A stretch of DNA of 58,230 nt from Okeania sp. SIO3I5 (GTDB lineage Bacteria; Cyanobacteriota; Cyanobacteriia; Cyanobacteriales; Microcoleaceae), in the NCBI RefSeq assembly GCF_010672085.1, contig NZ_JAAHHT010000010.1, positions 1 to 58,230 of the forward strand, given 5' to 3'. The notes beneath the pieces were generated by a model. It did not search any database, was not told where the DNA came from, and was given only the letters and a program-made list of their open reading frames with translations. Position numbers and translations under genes: made by a program. Below are positions 26,099-37,000 of the stretch, piece after piece. How positions within the stretch are numbered: position 1 is the stretch's first letter; each line of letters opens with the position of its first letter.

Positions 26099-27508
26099 AT
26101 GGTAACATCAAAACTCCCAAATGGTCCCCAAAACCTATCACTGCTAAATAAACTGCAACAAATTGTCAATCCCTTAGAATTTCTAGAAAACTGTGCTAGA
26201 AAGTATGGTGATATTTTTACCTTCCCTGATTTACTAGGTTCTAGCAAACAGTCAATGGTAATCGTTAGTAACCCCAAAGGAATTCAAGAGATTTTTAGCA
26301 CAGATCCAGAAAAATTAGATGCTGGTGGAAATGGTGCAAGATTGCCTTTTTTGGGAGAACATTCTCTACTAGCACTTTCAGGCGATCGCCACAAAAGACA
26401 ACGGAAACTTTTAATCCCACCATTTCACGGTCAACGGATGATAGCTTACGGAGAGCTAATTCGTGAAATTATTGAGCAAGTAACATCTCAATGGACAACA
26501 GACAAAATTTTTCCCATTCGCTCCTCTACTCAAAGAATCTCCTTTCACGTGATTTTGAAAGCTGTATTCGGTTTAGAGGAAGGGCAACGCTTACAAGAAA
26601 TAGACAGATTACTCACTCTTAGATTTGATGGACAAAAATCTATTTTCAGGTCAATTTTATTAGTTTTTCGTGCACTACAAAAAGATTGGGGTCCTCTAAG
26701 TCCTTGGGGACGCCTAATGCAGAACGAACGAGATATTGACAAACTAATCTATGCTGAAATTGCCGAACGTCGCGAAAATCCTGACCCGACTCGCACTGAT
26801 ATTTTGTCTTTGATGATGGCAGCGCGAGATGAAGAGGGGCAACCAATGACTGATGTGGAATTAAGGGATGAATTAATTACTCTATTGCTTGCTGGTCACG
26901 AGACTACAGCAACGACTTTAGCATGGGCATTTTACTGGATTCACCGTCAACCAGAGGTTCGGGAAAAACTACTGCAAGAACTGGATGCACTTGGAAATTC
27001 GCCCGATCCGATGGAAATTTTCAAGTTGCCCTATTTGGATGCTGTTTGCAAAGAAACTCTACGGATCTATCCGGTAGTAATCTTGGCAATGCAACGACAA
27101 GTAAAGTCACCCCTAGAAATTATGGGTTATCAGTTTGAACCAGGAATTTTTCTGAGTCCTTGTATTTATCTCACTCATCATCGGGAAGATTTATATCCTC
27201 AACCAAAGCAATTTAGACCAGAACGTTTTCTAGAGCGTCAATATTCTCCTTATGAATATATGCCTTTTGGTGGGGGTAACCGTCGGTGTATTGGTATGGC
27301 TTTTGCTTTATTTGAGATGAAACTGGTATTGGCAACGATACTATCTAATTGGGAATTGAAATTAGCTGACGAAAAGCCTGTTAAAGCAGTGCGTCGCGGT
27401 TTGTTGATTGCTCCCTCAGATGGAGTAAGAATGGTAGTTAAGGGAAAACGAAAACCTATTAAAATTGACAGTGATAGTCGTGAAAATTCCTTAGCTACTA
27501 CTCTATGA
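26099..27508 (+). CDS. Cytochrome P450 (CYP110-like)
   Basis: The 469-residue soluble P450 has all diagnostic motifs: the I-helix oxygen-binding LLAGHETTATTLAW (about 263-276), the K-helix KETLRIYPV (ExxR), a PERF-type meander (FRPERFLE) and the heme loop FGGGNRRCIGMAFALFEMK, with the cysteine as axial ligand. Length and motif wording resemble cyanobacterial CYP110 enzymes, several of which hydroxylate fatty acids; the substrate here is not known. It lies between sulfotransferases and glycosyltransferases and could oxidise a lipid that they decorate. No ferredoxin or reductase gene is adjacent. Confidence 0.93.
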   Translation: MVTSKLPNGPQNLSLLNKLQQIVNPLEFLENCARKYGDIFTFPDLLGSSKQSMVIVSNPKGIQEIFSTDPEKLDAGGNGARLPFLGEHSLLALSGDRHKRQRKLLIPPFHGQRMIAYGELIREIIEQVTSQWTTDKIFPIRSSTQRISFHVILKAVFGLEEGQRLQEIDRLLTLRFDGQKSIFRSILLVFRALQKDWGPLSPWGRLMQNERDIDKLIYAEIAERRENPDPTRTDILSLMMAARDEEGQPMTDVELRDELITLLLAGHETTATTLAWAFYWIHRQPEVREKLLQELDALGNSPDPMEIFKLPYLDAVCKETLRIYPVVILAMQRQVKSPLEIMGYQFEPGIFLSPCIYLTHHREDLYPQPKQFRPERFLERQYSPYEYMPFGGGNRRCIGMAFALFEMKLVLATILSNWELKLADEKPVKAVRRGLLIAPSDGVRMVVKGKRKPIKIDSDSRENSLATTL

Positions 27509-28126
27509 TTAACTGAATTGGGAATTACTCAATAGACATCTCCAGAAAAGAGGGAACAGGGAAAAACGGATCAGGGAACAGGAAGAAAGAATAGATAATA
27601 TAAAATCTGGTTATACAGTAATCGCAAAATTACTTCATCTTAATACAGATGTTAAGCATGAATAGAAATTTAAAATTTTATGCTATTCAAATCTTTTTTT
27701 TCTCCGTACGGACGTTTAGCTTGCATCACAACTCCGTTAACGCGGAGCGACATGGAATAGGAGCATTCCCGAACGGAAAACGCATTAATGCTCAAGCAAC
27801 GTCCCTACCTCCTGACTCCTGACTCAAGTGCGCGATACGATAACTAATATCATGTCCGGATAAGAGCGTGATAAAAAAACTTGCTCCTCCTTCATATCCC
27901 AAAATTTTCTCCTCTTCCCTCCTGTCTCCTGTCTCCTGTCTCCTATCTCCTGACTCCTCCCTCGTTATTTATAACTATTCAACCGGACATGATATAATTA
28001 CCCGGATTCTATATAATTTATGGATGAGAGTTGATTTAATTTTTAATTTTCACGCCTATGTCTAATAGTTTTGATGTCCTTACTATTTCAGGAATACCTA
28101 GAAAGTAATGGCAAATTTTTTCCTAG
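27509..28126. repeat. Spacer with dispersed repeats and half of MITE family 1
   Basis: TAGACATCTCCAGAAAAGAGG at 27534 is one end of MITE family 1 without a matching partner. At 27700-27810 is a palindromic repeat (TACGGACGTTTAGC...GCAACGTCCCTAC). A complete family 2 MITE follows at 27847-27996. No gene is visible. Confidence 0.6.
27847..27996. mobile_element. MITE family 2 (ATATCATGTCCGG ends)
   Basis: The left end is ATATCATGTCCGGATAAGAG and the right end CTATTCAACCGGACATGATAT. Between them lies a CTCCTGTCTCCTGTCTCC repeat and TCGTTATTTATAACTATTCA. Similar elements are at 39839-40008, 44595-44804 and 45851-46069, with decayed copies at about 39677-39775, 40019-40165, 40804-41051 and 45576-45687. 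Confidence 0.85.
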
Positions 28127-29413
28127 TTATATAGTTCCTGTTAAGACTGGTTTCCCTGTAGATACTCCCCGTTCAATAATATCAGCAGCACGAGTTACTC
28201 CACCTGCTCTATTAATTGCTTCCTGTAATCTCAAAGCATTTTGTTTATATGACGGTTGTGTTAGCACTTTGGAAATTGCTCTTCGTAACCGAGGTACAGT
28301 CAAACGCTTGAGAGGTATAATTTCCCCGACTCCACTCCAAGCTATTCGCGCTGCTACTCCTGGTTGATCGAAAGCAATAGGAATAGCAACCATTGGTACT
28401 CCATTGTTTAAAGATTCTAGAGTTGTGTTCATACCTGCATGAGTAATAGTGAGAGCAGCTTTTTGCAATAGTTCTAACTGGGGTGCATATTTGACAACTA
28501 GGGGATTTCCGGGTAAGTTGGGTAGAGATTCTAGAGTTGTCGAACCTCCCAGAGAAATAACTAACTGAGCATCTAACCCTTCACAAGCTGCTGCAATTTT
28601 ATAAAAGACATCAAAAAAACGATTTACTAAGCTTCCCAGAGAAGCGTAAATCAAAGGTTTCCCTGTCAATTTATCCCAAGGGAAGGGAACAGGTTCTCTA
28701 GTACCTGAATAATGATATGGTCCTGTAAAATGAAACCACTCAGGCAAATTTTCCCTGGGAAATTCTAACAAAGCCGGTTGTTGACTAATTTCAGCCAGTT
28801 GATAATTAGGGGTATCAGGTTGGGGTTGCAAAGGTAAATTCCATTGAGCACGATATTTACTCACCACTTCTATCAAAGGTTTGATCCAGGGTTGAAATCT
28901 ACGGTATTCAAATTTGTTACGCAGTTTTGCCCACCAGGCAGGGTTATATTTCCAGTTAGTGAAAAGAGGAGGAATGTTATTTTCTTGATGAGATACCACT
29001 ATGCTATGAATAGTAATAAAAGGAATTTTCAGAAAATCGGCGATCGCTACCCCTCCTATTGAAGCTGAGTCAATAAGTAGAGCATCTATGCCAGCATCTT
29101 TGATAAGTTGTGGAGTTTCCTGAAGCAAAGCATTTGCATCTTTTTTTAAAATCCCAACTACACTATAGCGAAAAGCAGGTATCCCGCTGAGTTGACTCAG
29201 ATGATCCAAATATTCTGTCATTGCCCCTTGGGGAAATTCTTCTTGGCCATAGCTAATAAATTCCAATCCTGCTGCTCGTATCTTAGCTTCATAACCAACT
29301 ATTCCAATAAAGGTGACACGATGACTGCGCCTTTTTAATTCTTGTGCCAAAGGTAGCATCGTGTTTAGATGTCCTGTAAAATGTGTAGGACAGATAGCAC
29401 CAAAATGAGTCAT
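28127..29413 (-). CDS. Glycosyltransferase, UGT/MGT type (GT1), third of three tandem paralogues
   Basis: The 428-residue GT-B enzyme starts MTHFGAICPTHFTGHLNTML, with the N-terminal acceptor-domain HxN motif, and has the C-terminal donor-binding signature APQLELLQKAALTITHAGMNTTLESLNNGVPM followed by PIAFDQPGVAARI. This is close to the zeaxanthin-glucosyltransferase and macrolide-glycosyltransferase groups that use UDP-sugars. It is clearly a tandem duplicate of the two genes upstream (same length, same motifs and the C-terminus STGKPVLTGTI). The 17-bp spacer to the upstream gene is conserved. The N-terminus differs (TFIGIVGYEAK against TMIGMLDAEAK), suggesting a shifted acceptor. Confidence 0.92.
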   Translation of the reverse strand: MTHFGAICPTHFTGHLNTMLPLAQELKRRSHRVTFIGIVGYEAKIRAAGLEFISYGQEEFPQGAMTEYLDHLSQLSGIPAFRYSVVGILKKDANALLQETPQLIKDAGIDALLIDSASIGGVAIADFLKIPFITIHSIVVSHQENNIPPLFTNWKYNPAWWAKLRNKFEYRRFQPWIKPLIEVVSKYRAQWNLPLQPQPDTPNYQLAEISQQPALLEFPRENLPEWFHFTGPYHYSGTREPVPFPWDKLTGKPLIYASLGSLVNRFFDVFYKIAAACEGLDAQLVISLGGSTTLESLPNLPGNPLVVKYAPQLELLQKAALTITHAGMNTTLESLNNGVPMVAIPIAFDQPGVAARIAWSGVGEIIPLKRLTVPRLRRAISKVLTQPSYKQNALRLQEAINRAGGVTRAADIIERGVSTGKPVLTGTI

Positions 29414-29430
29414 AATTAGTTTTTTCCTAG

Positions 29431-30723
29431 TTATATAGTTCCTGTTAAGATAGTTCCTGTTAAGACTGGTTTTCCTGTTGATACTGCCCGTTCAATAATA
29501 TCAGCGGCACGAGTTACTCCACCTGCTCTATTAATTGCTTCCTGTAATCTCAAAGCATTTTGTTTATATGACGGTTGTGTTAGCACCTGAGAAATTGCTG
29601 TTCGTAAGCGAGGCGCAGTCAAGCGCTTCACAGGTATAGCCTCCCCTGCGCCACTCCAAGCTATTCTTGCGGCTACACCTGGCTGATCGTTAGCGATGGG
29701 AATAGCAACCATTGGTACTCCATTTGTCAAGCATTCTAGAGTTGTATTCATACCTGCATGAGTAATAGTGAGAGTAGCTTTTTGCAGTATTTCTAATTGC
29801 GGTGCATATTCAACAACTAAAGGATTTCCGGATAAGTTGGGTAGAGATTCTGGAGTTGCGGAACCCCCTAAAGAAATTACTAATTGAGCATCTAACTCCT
29901 CACAAGCTGCTGCAATCTTATAAAAAACGTTGATCAAACGATTCTGCACGGTTCCCATAGAAGCATAAATCAAAGGTTTGTCTGTCAATTTATCCCATGG
30001 AAAGGAAACAGGTTCTCTAGTACCTGAATAATGATATGGTCCTGTAAAATGAAACCACTGAGGCAAATTTTTTCTGGGAAATTCTAACTCAGCCGGTTGT
30101 TGACTGATTTGAGCTAATTGAGAATAAACATTTTTAGGGTGAGAGTACAAAGGTAAATTCCATTGACGCCGATATTCAGCTACTACCTCTCGAATAGGTT
30201 TTGTCAGTCGTCTATATAAATTCCAAGTAGCTTTATTACGCAGTTTTGCCCACCAGGCGGGGTTATATTGCCAATTAGTAAGATGTGGGGGAACACTTTC
30301 ATCTTGATTGAGTACCACTGCACTACAAATAGTAATAAAGGGAATCTCTAGAAAATCAGCGATCAAGCCTCCTGATGAAGTTTGGTCGATTAGCAAAGCA
30401 TCTATACCAGCATCTTTGATAATTTTGGGAGCATCCCGAAGTAGAACATTTGCTCCTTCTGTAAATAGTTTCATGGTATAGCGAAATGCTGCTAACCCGC
30501 TGAGTTTACTTAGGTTATTTAAGGATTTTGCGATCGCCCCTTGAGGATATTCTTCTGTACCATAGGCCAGAAATTCTAATCCTGCTGCTAGTGTCTTAGC
30601 TTCAGCATCAAGCATCCCTATCATAGTAACACGATGACCACGCCTTTTCAATTCCTGTCCCAAGGGAAGCATCGGATTTAGATGTCCTGCTACGGCAGGA
30701 CATATCAGACCAAAATGAGTCAT
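29431..30723 (-). CDS. Glycosyltransferase, UGT/MGT type (GT1), second of three
   Basis: A 430-residue paralogue with MTHFGLICPAVAGHLNPML at the start and THAGMNTTLECLTNGVPM plus PIANDQPGVAARI at the donor site. Its C-terminus repeats the last five residues (LTGTILTGTI) because 15 bp around ATAGTTCCTGTTAAG is duplicated across the old stop, a small insertion absent from the sisters. Only 16 bp separate it from the gene upstream. The central acceptor region (LEIPFITICSAVVLNQDES) differs from the others at several positions. Confidence 0.92.
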   Translation of the reverse strand: MTHFGLICPAVAGHLNPMLPLGQELKRRGHRVTMIGMLDAEAKTLAAGLEFLAYGTEEYPQGAIAKSLNNLSKLSGLAAFRYTMKLFTEGANVLLRDAPKIIKDAGIDALLIDQTSSGGLIADFLEIPFITICSAVVLNQDESVPPHLTNWQYNPAWWAKLRNKATWNLYRRLTKPIREVVAEYRRQWNLPLYSHPKNVYSQLAQISQQPAELEFPRKNLPQWFHFTGPYHYSGTREPVSFPWDKLTDKPLIYASMGTVQNRLINVFYKIAAACEELDAQLVISLGGSATPESLPNLSGNPLVVEYAPQLEILQKATLTITHAGMNTTLECLTNGVPMVAIPIANDQPGVAARIAWSGAGEAIPVKRLTAPRLRTAISQVLTQPSYKQNALRLQEAINRAGGVTRAADIIERAVSTGKPVLTGTILTGTI

Positions 30724-30739
30724 AATTTGTTTCTCCTAG

Positions 30740-32017
30740 TTATATAGTTCCTGTTAAGACTGGTTTTCCTGTAGATACTGCCCGTTCAATAATATCAGCA
30801 GCACGAGTTACTCCACCCGATCGCTTAATTGCTTCCTGTAATCTCACAGCATTTTGTTTATATGACGGTTGTGTTAGTACCTGAGAAATAGCTTTTCTTA
30901 ATTGATCTACAGTCAAGCGCTTCAGTGGTATAGCTTCCCCTGTGCCACTCCAAGCTATTCGCGCTGCTACACCTGGTTGATCGAAAGCAATAGGAATAGC
31001 AACCATTGGTACTGCATTGTTTAAAGATTCTAGAGTTGTGTTCATACCTGCATGAGTAATAGTCAGAGCAGCTTTTTGCAATAGTTCTAACTGGGGTGCA
31101 TATTTGACAATTAGGGGATTTCCGGGTAAGTTGGGTAGAGATTCTGGAGGAGCAGAACCTCCCAGAGAAATTACTAACTGAGCATCCAAACCTTCACAAG
31201 CTGCTGCAATTTTATCAAAGACATCAGGAAAACTATTGACGATGGTTCCGAGAGAAGCGTAAATCAAAGGTTTTTCTGTCAATTGATCCCAAGGGAAGGG
31301 AACAGGTTCTCTACTCTCTGAATCATGATAAGGTCCTGTAAAATGAAAGCACTGAGGCAAATTTTCCCTAGGAAATTCTAACTCAGGAGGTTGCTGACTA
31401 ATTTGAGCTAGCTGAGAATAACTATCATCCAAGTTAGAGTACAAAGGTAAATTCCATTGATGACAATACTCAAGTATTACCTCTAGAATAGGTTTCGTCA
31501 AGAGTCTATATAAATTCCAAGCAGCCCTATTACGTAGTTTTGCCCACCAGGCAAGGTTATATTTCCAATTGGTAAAATGGGGGGGGACACTCTCATCTGG
31601 ATTCAATGGTAATGCACCACAAAAAGTAATGGAGGGAATATCTAGAAAATCTGCGATCAATCCCCCTGATGAAGCTTGGTCAATTACCAAAGCATCTATA
31701 CCAGCATTTTTGATAATTTGGGGAGCATTCCGAAGCAAAACATTTTCTATTTCCTGAAACAGTTTAGGCCCATAGTGAAATGCTGTTAACCCACTGAGTT
31801 TACTCAAGCGACTTAAATGTTCTGCCATTGCCCCTTTGGGAAATTCTTCTGTGCCATAGGCAAGAAACTCTAGTCCTGCTCTTAGTGTTTTAGCTTCAGC
31901 ATCAAGCATCCCGATCATGGTGACATTATGACCGCGCCTTTTCAATTCCTGCCCCAAGGGAAGTATTGGATTTAGATGTCCTGCCATAGCAGGACATATC
32001 AGACCAAAATGAGTCAT
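30740..32017 (-). CDS. Glycosyltransferase, UGT/MGT type (GT1), first of three
   Basis: The promoter-proximal gene of the trio, 425 residues, MTHFGLICPAMAGHLNPIL to STGKPVLTGTI. The donor signature reads TITHAGMNTTLESLNNAVPM. The three genes lie head to tail with 16-17 bp gaps and probably form one transcript that starts in the region between this gene and galU. galU lies upstream on the same strand and could supply UDP-glucose for them. The acceptor is unknown; carotenoid, sterol, polyketide or fatty-acid hydroxyls are all compatible with the family. Confidence 0.92.
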   Translation of the reverse strand: MTHFGLICPAMAGHLNPILPLGQELKRRGHNVTMIGMLDAEAKTLRAGLEFLAYGTEEFPKGAMAEHLSRLSKLSGLTAFHYGPKLFQEIENVLLRNAPQIIKNAGIDALVIDQASSGGLIADFLDIPSITFCGALPLNPDESVPPHFTNWKYNLAWWAKLRNRAAWNLYRLLTKPILEVILEYCHQWNLPLYSNLDDSYSQLAQISQQPPELEFPRENLPQCFHFTGPYHDSESREPVPFPWDQLTEKPLIYASLGTIVNSFPDVFDKIAAACEGLDAQLVISLGGSAPPESLPNLPGNPLIVKYAPQLELLQKAALTITHAGMNTTLESLNNAVPMVAIPIAFDQPGVAARIAWSGTGEAIPLKRLTVDQLRKAISQVLTQPSYKQNAVRLQEAIKRSGGVTRAADIIERAVSTGKPVLTGTI

Positions 32018-32070
32018 AGTAAGTTTTTCCCCTAATCTTCAGATTTTCCTCTACAATCATACTTTCAAGT

Positions 32071-32176
32071 ATAGCGCTACGCGAAACGGGAATAGGGAGT
32101 AGGGAATAGAGAATAGTAAACTGTCAAAGGGTTTCAGGATTTATAAATCTCCTAACCTTTGCTTCGACTGCTATAT
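32071..32176. mobile_element. MITE-like element (TATAGC ends) forming the galU stop codon
   Basis: The left end TATAGCGCTACGCGAAACGG and the right end CCTAACCTTTGCTTCGACTGCTATA are imperfect inverted repeats. The interior is GGAATAGGGAGTAGGG repeat plus CTGTCAAAGGGTTTCAGG. Relatives are at about 8745-8935 and, partially, 14081-14150 and 24180. Its right end reads into galU: the TAG stop (32171-32173) lies inside the TATAGC terminus. Confidence 0.65.
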
Positions 32177-33058
32177 TATATTACGAAAATCAATCATTGT
32201 CTGCCGATACACTTCTGGCATTCCTGTATCAAAACATCGCCCTTTAACTAAATACCCTGTCATTCCTTCTGTTTTTTGCAATTTATCTAAACAAGATGTC
32301 AGTTGAAATTCTCCTTTGTCCCTAGCATTTTGTTTAATATTTTCTTCTAGATAATCAAATATTTTTGAGGTTAATATATACATCCCAAATACTCCTAAAA
32401 ATTCATCTTCTTTCATCCCTGCTACATGAAGTTTTTCTCTGGCATAATTTAGGTCTGGTTTTTCATAAATTGTCTCAATATTAATTAGACTATCAGCAAC
32501 TAAATTTCCACTAATACAACCATAATGATGTATTTCTGTTCCTGGGATAATCCTCACGCCAATTACACTTTTATAAGTCTGTTCATAGACTTGCAAAATT
32601 TGACTTGCACAGGATTTTGTTACCTCTGAAGCATAAATATGATCTCCCAGTAATAGCAAAAAAGGTTCGTCTCTTACCCAATCTTTAGCACAGAAAACTG
32701 CATGACCATAACCTACTTGTTCTGATTGACTTAAGAGAGTAATTTTATTACCTAAATTTTGTAAATATTGGCAATATTCTTGTTTTTCAGGAGAGAGTTT
32801 TTCATAATAACTAGGAATAGCTTGGAAATAGTCTGTAAAAATTTGGCTATCACTTTCCTGTACCACTAATCCAACCTGTTCTATTCCACTACTTATAGCC
32901 TCTTCAATAATTATTTGAATTATTGGTTTTGCCCTACCATCCTTGTCAATAATGGGAAATAGTTCTTTTTTTACAACTTTAGTAACTGGAAACATCCGTG
33001 TACCAAAACCCGCTGCTGGAATTACTGCTTTTCTGACTTTAGCTGTTGATTCTGTCAT
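32171..33058 (-). CDS. UTP-glucose-1-phosphate uridylyltransferase (GalU-like)
   Basis: The enzyme makes UDP-glucose from UTP and glucose-1-phosphate. The 295-residue protein has the nucleotide-binding loop AVIPAAGFGTRMFPVTKVVKKE (residues about 12-33) and EKPDLNYAREKLHVAGM in the sugar-binding half. The acidic metal site is in LLLLGDHIYASE. Length and motifs match GalU; a closely related thymidylyl- or other nucleotidyltransferase cannot be excluded. The stop codon is provided by a MITE end, so the native C-terminus (now FRNII) may have lost a few residues. It sits just upstream of three UDP-sugar-dependent glycosyltransferases on the same strand. Confidence 0.88.
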   Translation of the reverse strand: MTESTAKVRKAVIPAAGFGTRMFPVTKVVKKELFPIIDKDGRAKPIIQIIIEEAISSGIEQVGLVVQESDSQIFTDYFQAIPSYYEKLSPEKQEYCQYLQNLGNKITLLSQSEQVGYGHAVFCAKDWVRDEPFLLLLGDHIYASEVTKSCASQILQVYEQTYKSVIGVRIIPGTEIHHYGCISGNLVADSLINIETIYEKPDLNYAREKLHVAGMKEDEFLGVFGMYILTSKIFDYLEENIKQNARDKGEFQLTSCLDKLQKTEGMTGYLVKGRCFDTGMPEVYRQTMIDFRNII

Positions 33059-34075
33059 ATCTTTTTGATTAACTAAGAAATAAAAATCAATATTTTGCTA
33101 GTTTTTACAGTTGTATAAATTAAATTTTTCAGAAACTTTATTTAGTGTTTTTTCGTCTTGCTCAAAGCTATAAAGTTTTTTCCTTTCAGCCATATATCTA
33201 TCTTTTTGAAAAAGTATAATATCATCAATCATTCATTAAGTCAATATTGTGTTATGATTAAACTTTATAATTTGATTATTAATATTTATTGTTGGAATGG
33301 GAACAAATATTTTGACATTGCGTCAATTTTTTTAAAAAATTTGGGTGGTGGTACTGAGTAATGGTAGAGAGAGTGTGGGAGGTGTGGGAGGTGCGGGAGG
33401 TGTGGGAGGTGCGGGAGGTGTGGTTCGTGTGGTTCGTGTGGGAAGAAATTACAAAACTTATGTATCTTCGCCATTCCTCAGCAGGACTACCAAAATTTGA
33501 TTAAATAAATTTAGAACGGAAAAATGATCGTATTAGACTAAGTTAAGGGTTTTAAGAATTTTACGAGTTTTAAATTTTTAATTACAGGGCAACTCCACTA
33601 ATAAAAAATCAAATCAATTATGGCACTCTTATTCATCAATTATTTCCCCCCTACTCCCTACTTCTGTACGGGCGAGCAAGCGTAATTAGGAGCATGAAAA
33701 ACGGAAATCGCCCCTACTCCCTCTTTTATAATATAAAAGTATGAAATTCTCTAAAAAAGTTGGCATTTTAGACTGCAATAGGTAAAATAATATAGGAAAA
33801 AAAATTTAGAGGTGCATTGAACAGATAATTAAGTGCAAAATTATCTGACAGTTTATACTTATATCCATTCTTAGGGTCATCGATTGAAACAGTAATATCA
33901 AGGAAAATTTATATTGCTTCATAAAAGAACTATAAATATCCTGAAAAATTGCTCTAATCTTGATTAATATTTTTTTGCTCAAGACTTAATAAACTGTCAA
34001 AAAACAATCAAAATCTACATGGCTAAGTACAGCTAAATACTGTAGCTAAAATTATCAGTAAGGAGAAAAAAACAA
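33059..34075. repeat. Spacer upstream of the RTX gene, with a composite repeat at 33350-33500
   Basis: The block 33350-33500 (GTACTGAGTAATGGTAGAG, then 10-bp GTGGGAGGTG units, then GAAGAAATTACAAAACTTATG and CAGGACTACCA) recurs at 44812-44930 with the same order. The rest is AT-rich. 33600-33730 holds fragments of MITE family 1 (ATCAATTATTTCCCCC). The RTX promoter must lie in 33740-34060; I cannot assign it with confidence. Confidence 0.6.
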
Positions 34076-37000
34076 ATGGCTCAATTCTTTGGTTCAAACG
34101 GAAGAGATAAAATCAAAGGTACGGATGAAAATGATATTATCCGTGGTTTTGGAGAAGAGGATAAACTTGATGGTAAAGATGGTGATGACTTTATTGATGG
34201 TGGAGCAGACGATGATGATATAGATGGGGATGATGGGAATGATACCATACTTGGTGGTACTGGTGAAGATAAGCTTGAAGGTAAAGATAATGATGACTTG
34301 ATTTTTGGTCAGGAAGATGATGACGATATTAAAGGTGGAAAAAATAATGATACTATTTCTGGTGGTACTGGTGAAGATAAAATCAAGGGTGATGACGGTA
34401 ATGACTTGATTTTTGGTGATGAGGGTGATGACGATATAGAAGGTAAGAAAGATGAAGATACTCTGGTTGGAGGTCTTGGTAATGATAAACTTCGCGGAGG
34501 TTCCGGTGATGATATCTTTCTTTATACAGCTCTTGGTGAAGGTATAGATGAAATTAGCGATCTAGAAGCTGACGATGATACCATTGGTCTTCTGGAAGAA
34601 GTATTTGACCCCAATGACACTAACGGGATAAATTTTGTGACATTTACTAATGTCGATCGCGATGAAGTAGCTACTCAACTAAGTAATCCAAATTTATTAG
34701 ATGGTGCTAACATTGGAAACTTCCCAACTATTATCTTTTTTGATGAAGACGACAATGGTAAAAAAGGTACATTAGCTTACGTTCGAGATGATGTAACTGA
34801 TGTTCTGGCCAGAGTTTCAGTTAAAAAAGGGGAACTAAGTTCTGATAATTTTAAGTATGTAACAGTTAACACTCCGGAATTCAGTGATGATGGTGGTACA
34901 GGAATTGATTTTAGCGACGGAGGACTTATCAGTATTGAATCATCTATACTGGAATTGCTAGGCATTAATCAAGAAGATATTGAAGTATCAATAACTGATG
35001 GAAATACTCTAGATATTGATGCTAATTTCTTCGTTATTTCACAAGAAATAACTGATATTACAGTGCTACAACAACTGTTAGAAGATATTGAATTTAGCAC
35101 CACAGCTTTATTTTTATTCAGTACAGCAGAGAACACATTTTTAGCATCCTTCAATGGCAATGAAGTTGAGATTATTACTGAGTATGAAACGGTATCTAAT
35201 CTGGAAGCATTTACCATTGATGACAACCTGAATATTAGTACAGATGACTTCATTAGTAATGAAAATCAAGTATCAATTAGTGTATCTACACTTGAAGAAT
35301 TAGGAGTGACTTTAGAGACTCTAAACAGGATTGTTATAACTGCTGATAATGTCGCTCCAGTAACAGAACAATTACTGATTTTTTCAGCGGAACAATTTGA
35401 CAACTTAGATGTTTTTGCTCAAAGATTAAGCGTTCTTGCTGGTAATAATGCTGTTCTAGCTGTTGCTAATATCGGTGGTCAAACTGTTTTACTATTCTCT
35501 GATGGGAGTCAAGAAGGAATTACTACTATTGAAGAATTTGATGTAATTCTATCTAATTTAGAATTATTTAGTAGTGTTAATCTGAGTATCTTAAATGAAA
35601 TCCAAATAACGGCGGATAATGATACTATTTCTGCTACAGATAATCCTGATGAATTCTTCATTCTGGAAACAATTGAAGGCGGATTTACAATTGAAGACTT
35701 TGACGATGAGACAGACATTATCAAATTACGGTCCGAAGATTTTGGCGATCTGACAAATGAAGATTTAACAAGAGCATTAGTTTCCGTATTTACCACTGCT
35801 GAACAGGTAGAAGATGCTAATTTTCTAGTTATTGACCAAATATTTGCTTCTATAGAAGAAGTCGAAATACGATTAACTGAGTTGGGGATAACTGACTCTG
35901 TTTTATTGACTTACACCGATGAATCAGACAATACTGTTTTCGCTTTTTCACAAGAGGGTATAGTTGAAGTTATTGCTAACTTCCCTACTGATGAAGAAAC
36001 GGATGTGGAAATTGATACAGATAATATCTTTATCATAGGTGGCAACGAGGACGAGGATGATGGCGATCTAGACGATCTAATAGAAATTAATGCTAGCGTC
36101 TTACAATCATTAGGTGTCACCGCAGAAACTTTTAGCAGTTTCAATATTGCAGCTAACTTTAACGAAGAAGTGCAAGAAAGTTTCTTGATTTTTGAGTCAG
36201 AGACTTTTGCGAGTTTAGAAGTGCTAGAAGAACGTCTGGCAGCGCTAGTAGTCGATCGTTCAGTTCTAATACTCGCTGAGATTGAAGGTACGACTGAGTT
36301 AGTATTTTTCGATGGTAGTGAATTTGAGGTAGTTACAGAAATAGAGATCGAAAATATTAGTGATTTCTCTATTGAGAGTTTAGACTTATTTACACCATTT
36401 GATATCACAACACAGCAGCTAGAAATTGACCAGGAAATACTAACAGAGCTAGATATTGAATTAGAAAGTTTCACGAGCATCAATATTGCAGCTAACTTGA
36501 ACGAAGAAGTTGAAGAAAGTTTCTTGATTTTTGAATCAGAAACTTTTGCGAGTTTAGAAGTGCTAGAAGAACGTCTGGCAGAACTTGTGGTAGATCGTTC
36601 AGTGCTGGTATTAGCTAATATTGATGGTCGCACCCAGTTAGTATTGTTCGATGGTACTGAGTTTGAGATTGTCGAAGACTTTGAAGTGGAGTTGGAAAAT
36701 ATTGGTGATTTTGATGTTGATAACTTAGAGTTTGAGGAATTTGAGGACGATGATGACGAGGACGAGGACGAGGATGATGAGGATGATGAGGATGACGAGG
36801 ATGACGAGGATGACGAGGATGACGAGGATGACGAGGATGATGACGAGGATGATGAGGATGACGAGGATGACGAGGATGATGACGAGGACTTTGATGTAAC
36901 AGTAGATCAGTTAGAAATTAGTGCTGAGATATTAGAGTCACTAGATGTCACAATAGAAGATTTCACAAGTATCAATGTCACTGCTGATTTGACTCAACAA

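Noticed and set aside
35911-36633. 240-codon Ser-rich frame antisense to the RTX gene
   Set aside because: It reflects the biased codon use of the acidic repeats; no start signal and no recognisable domain.
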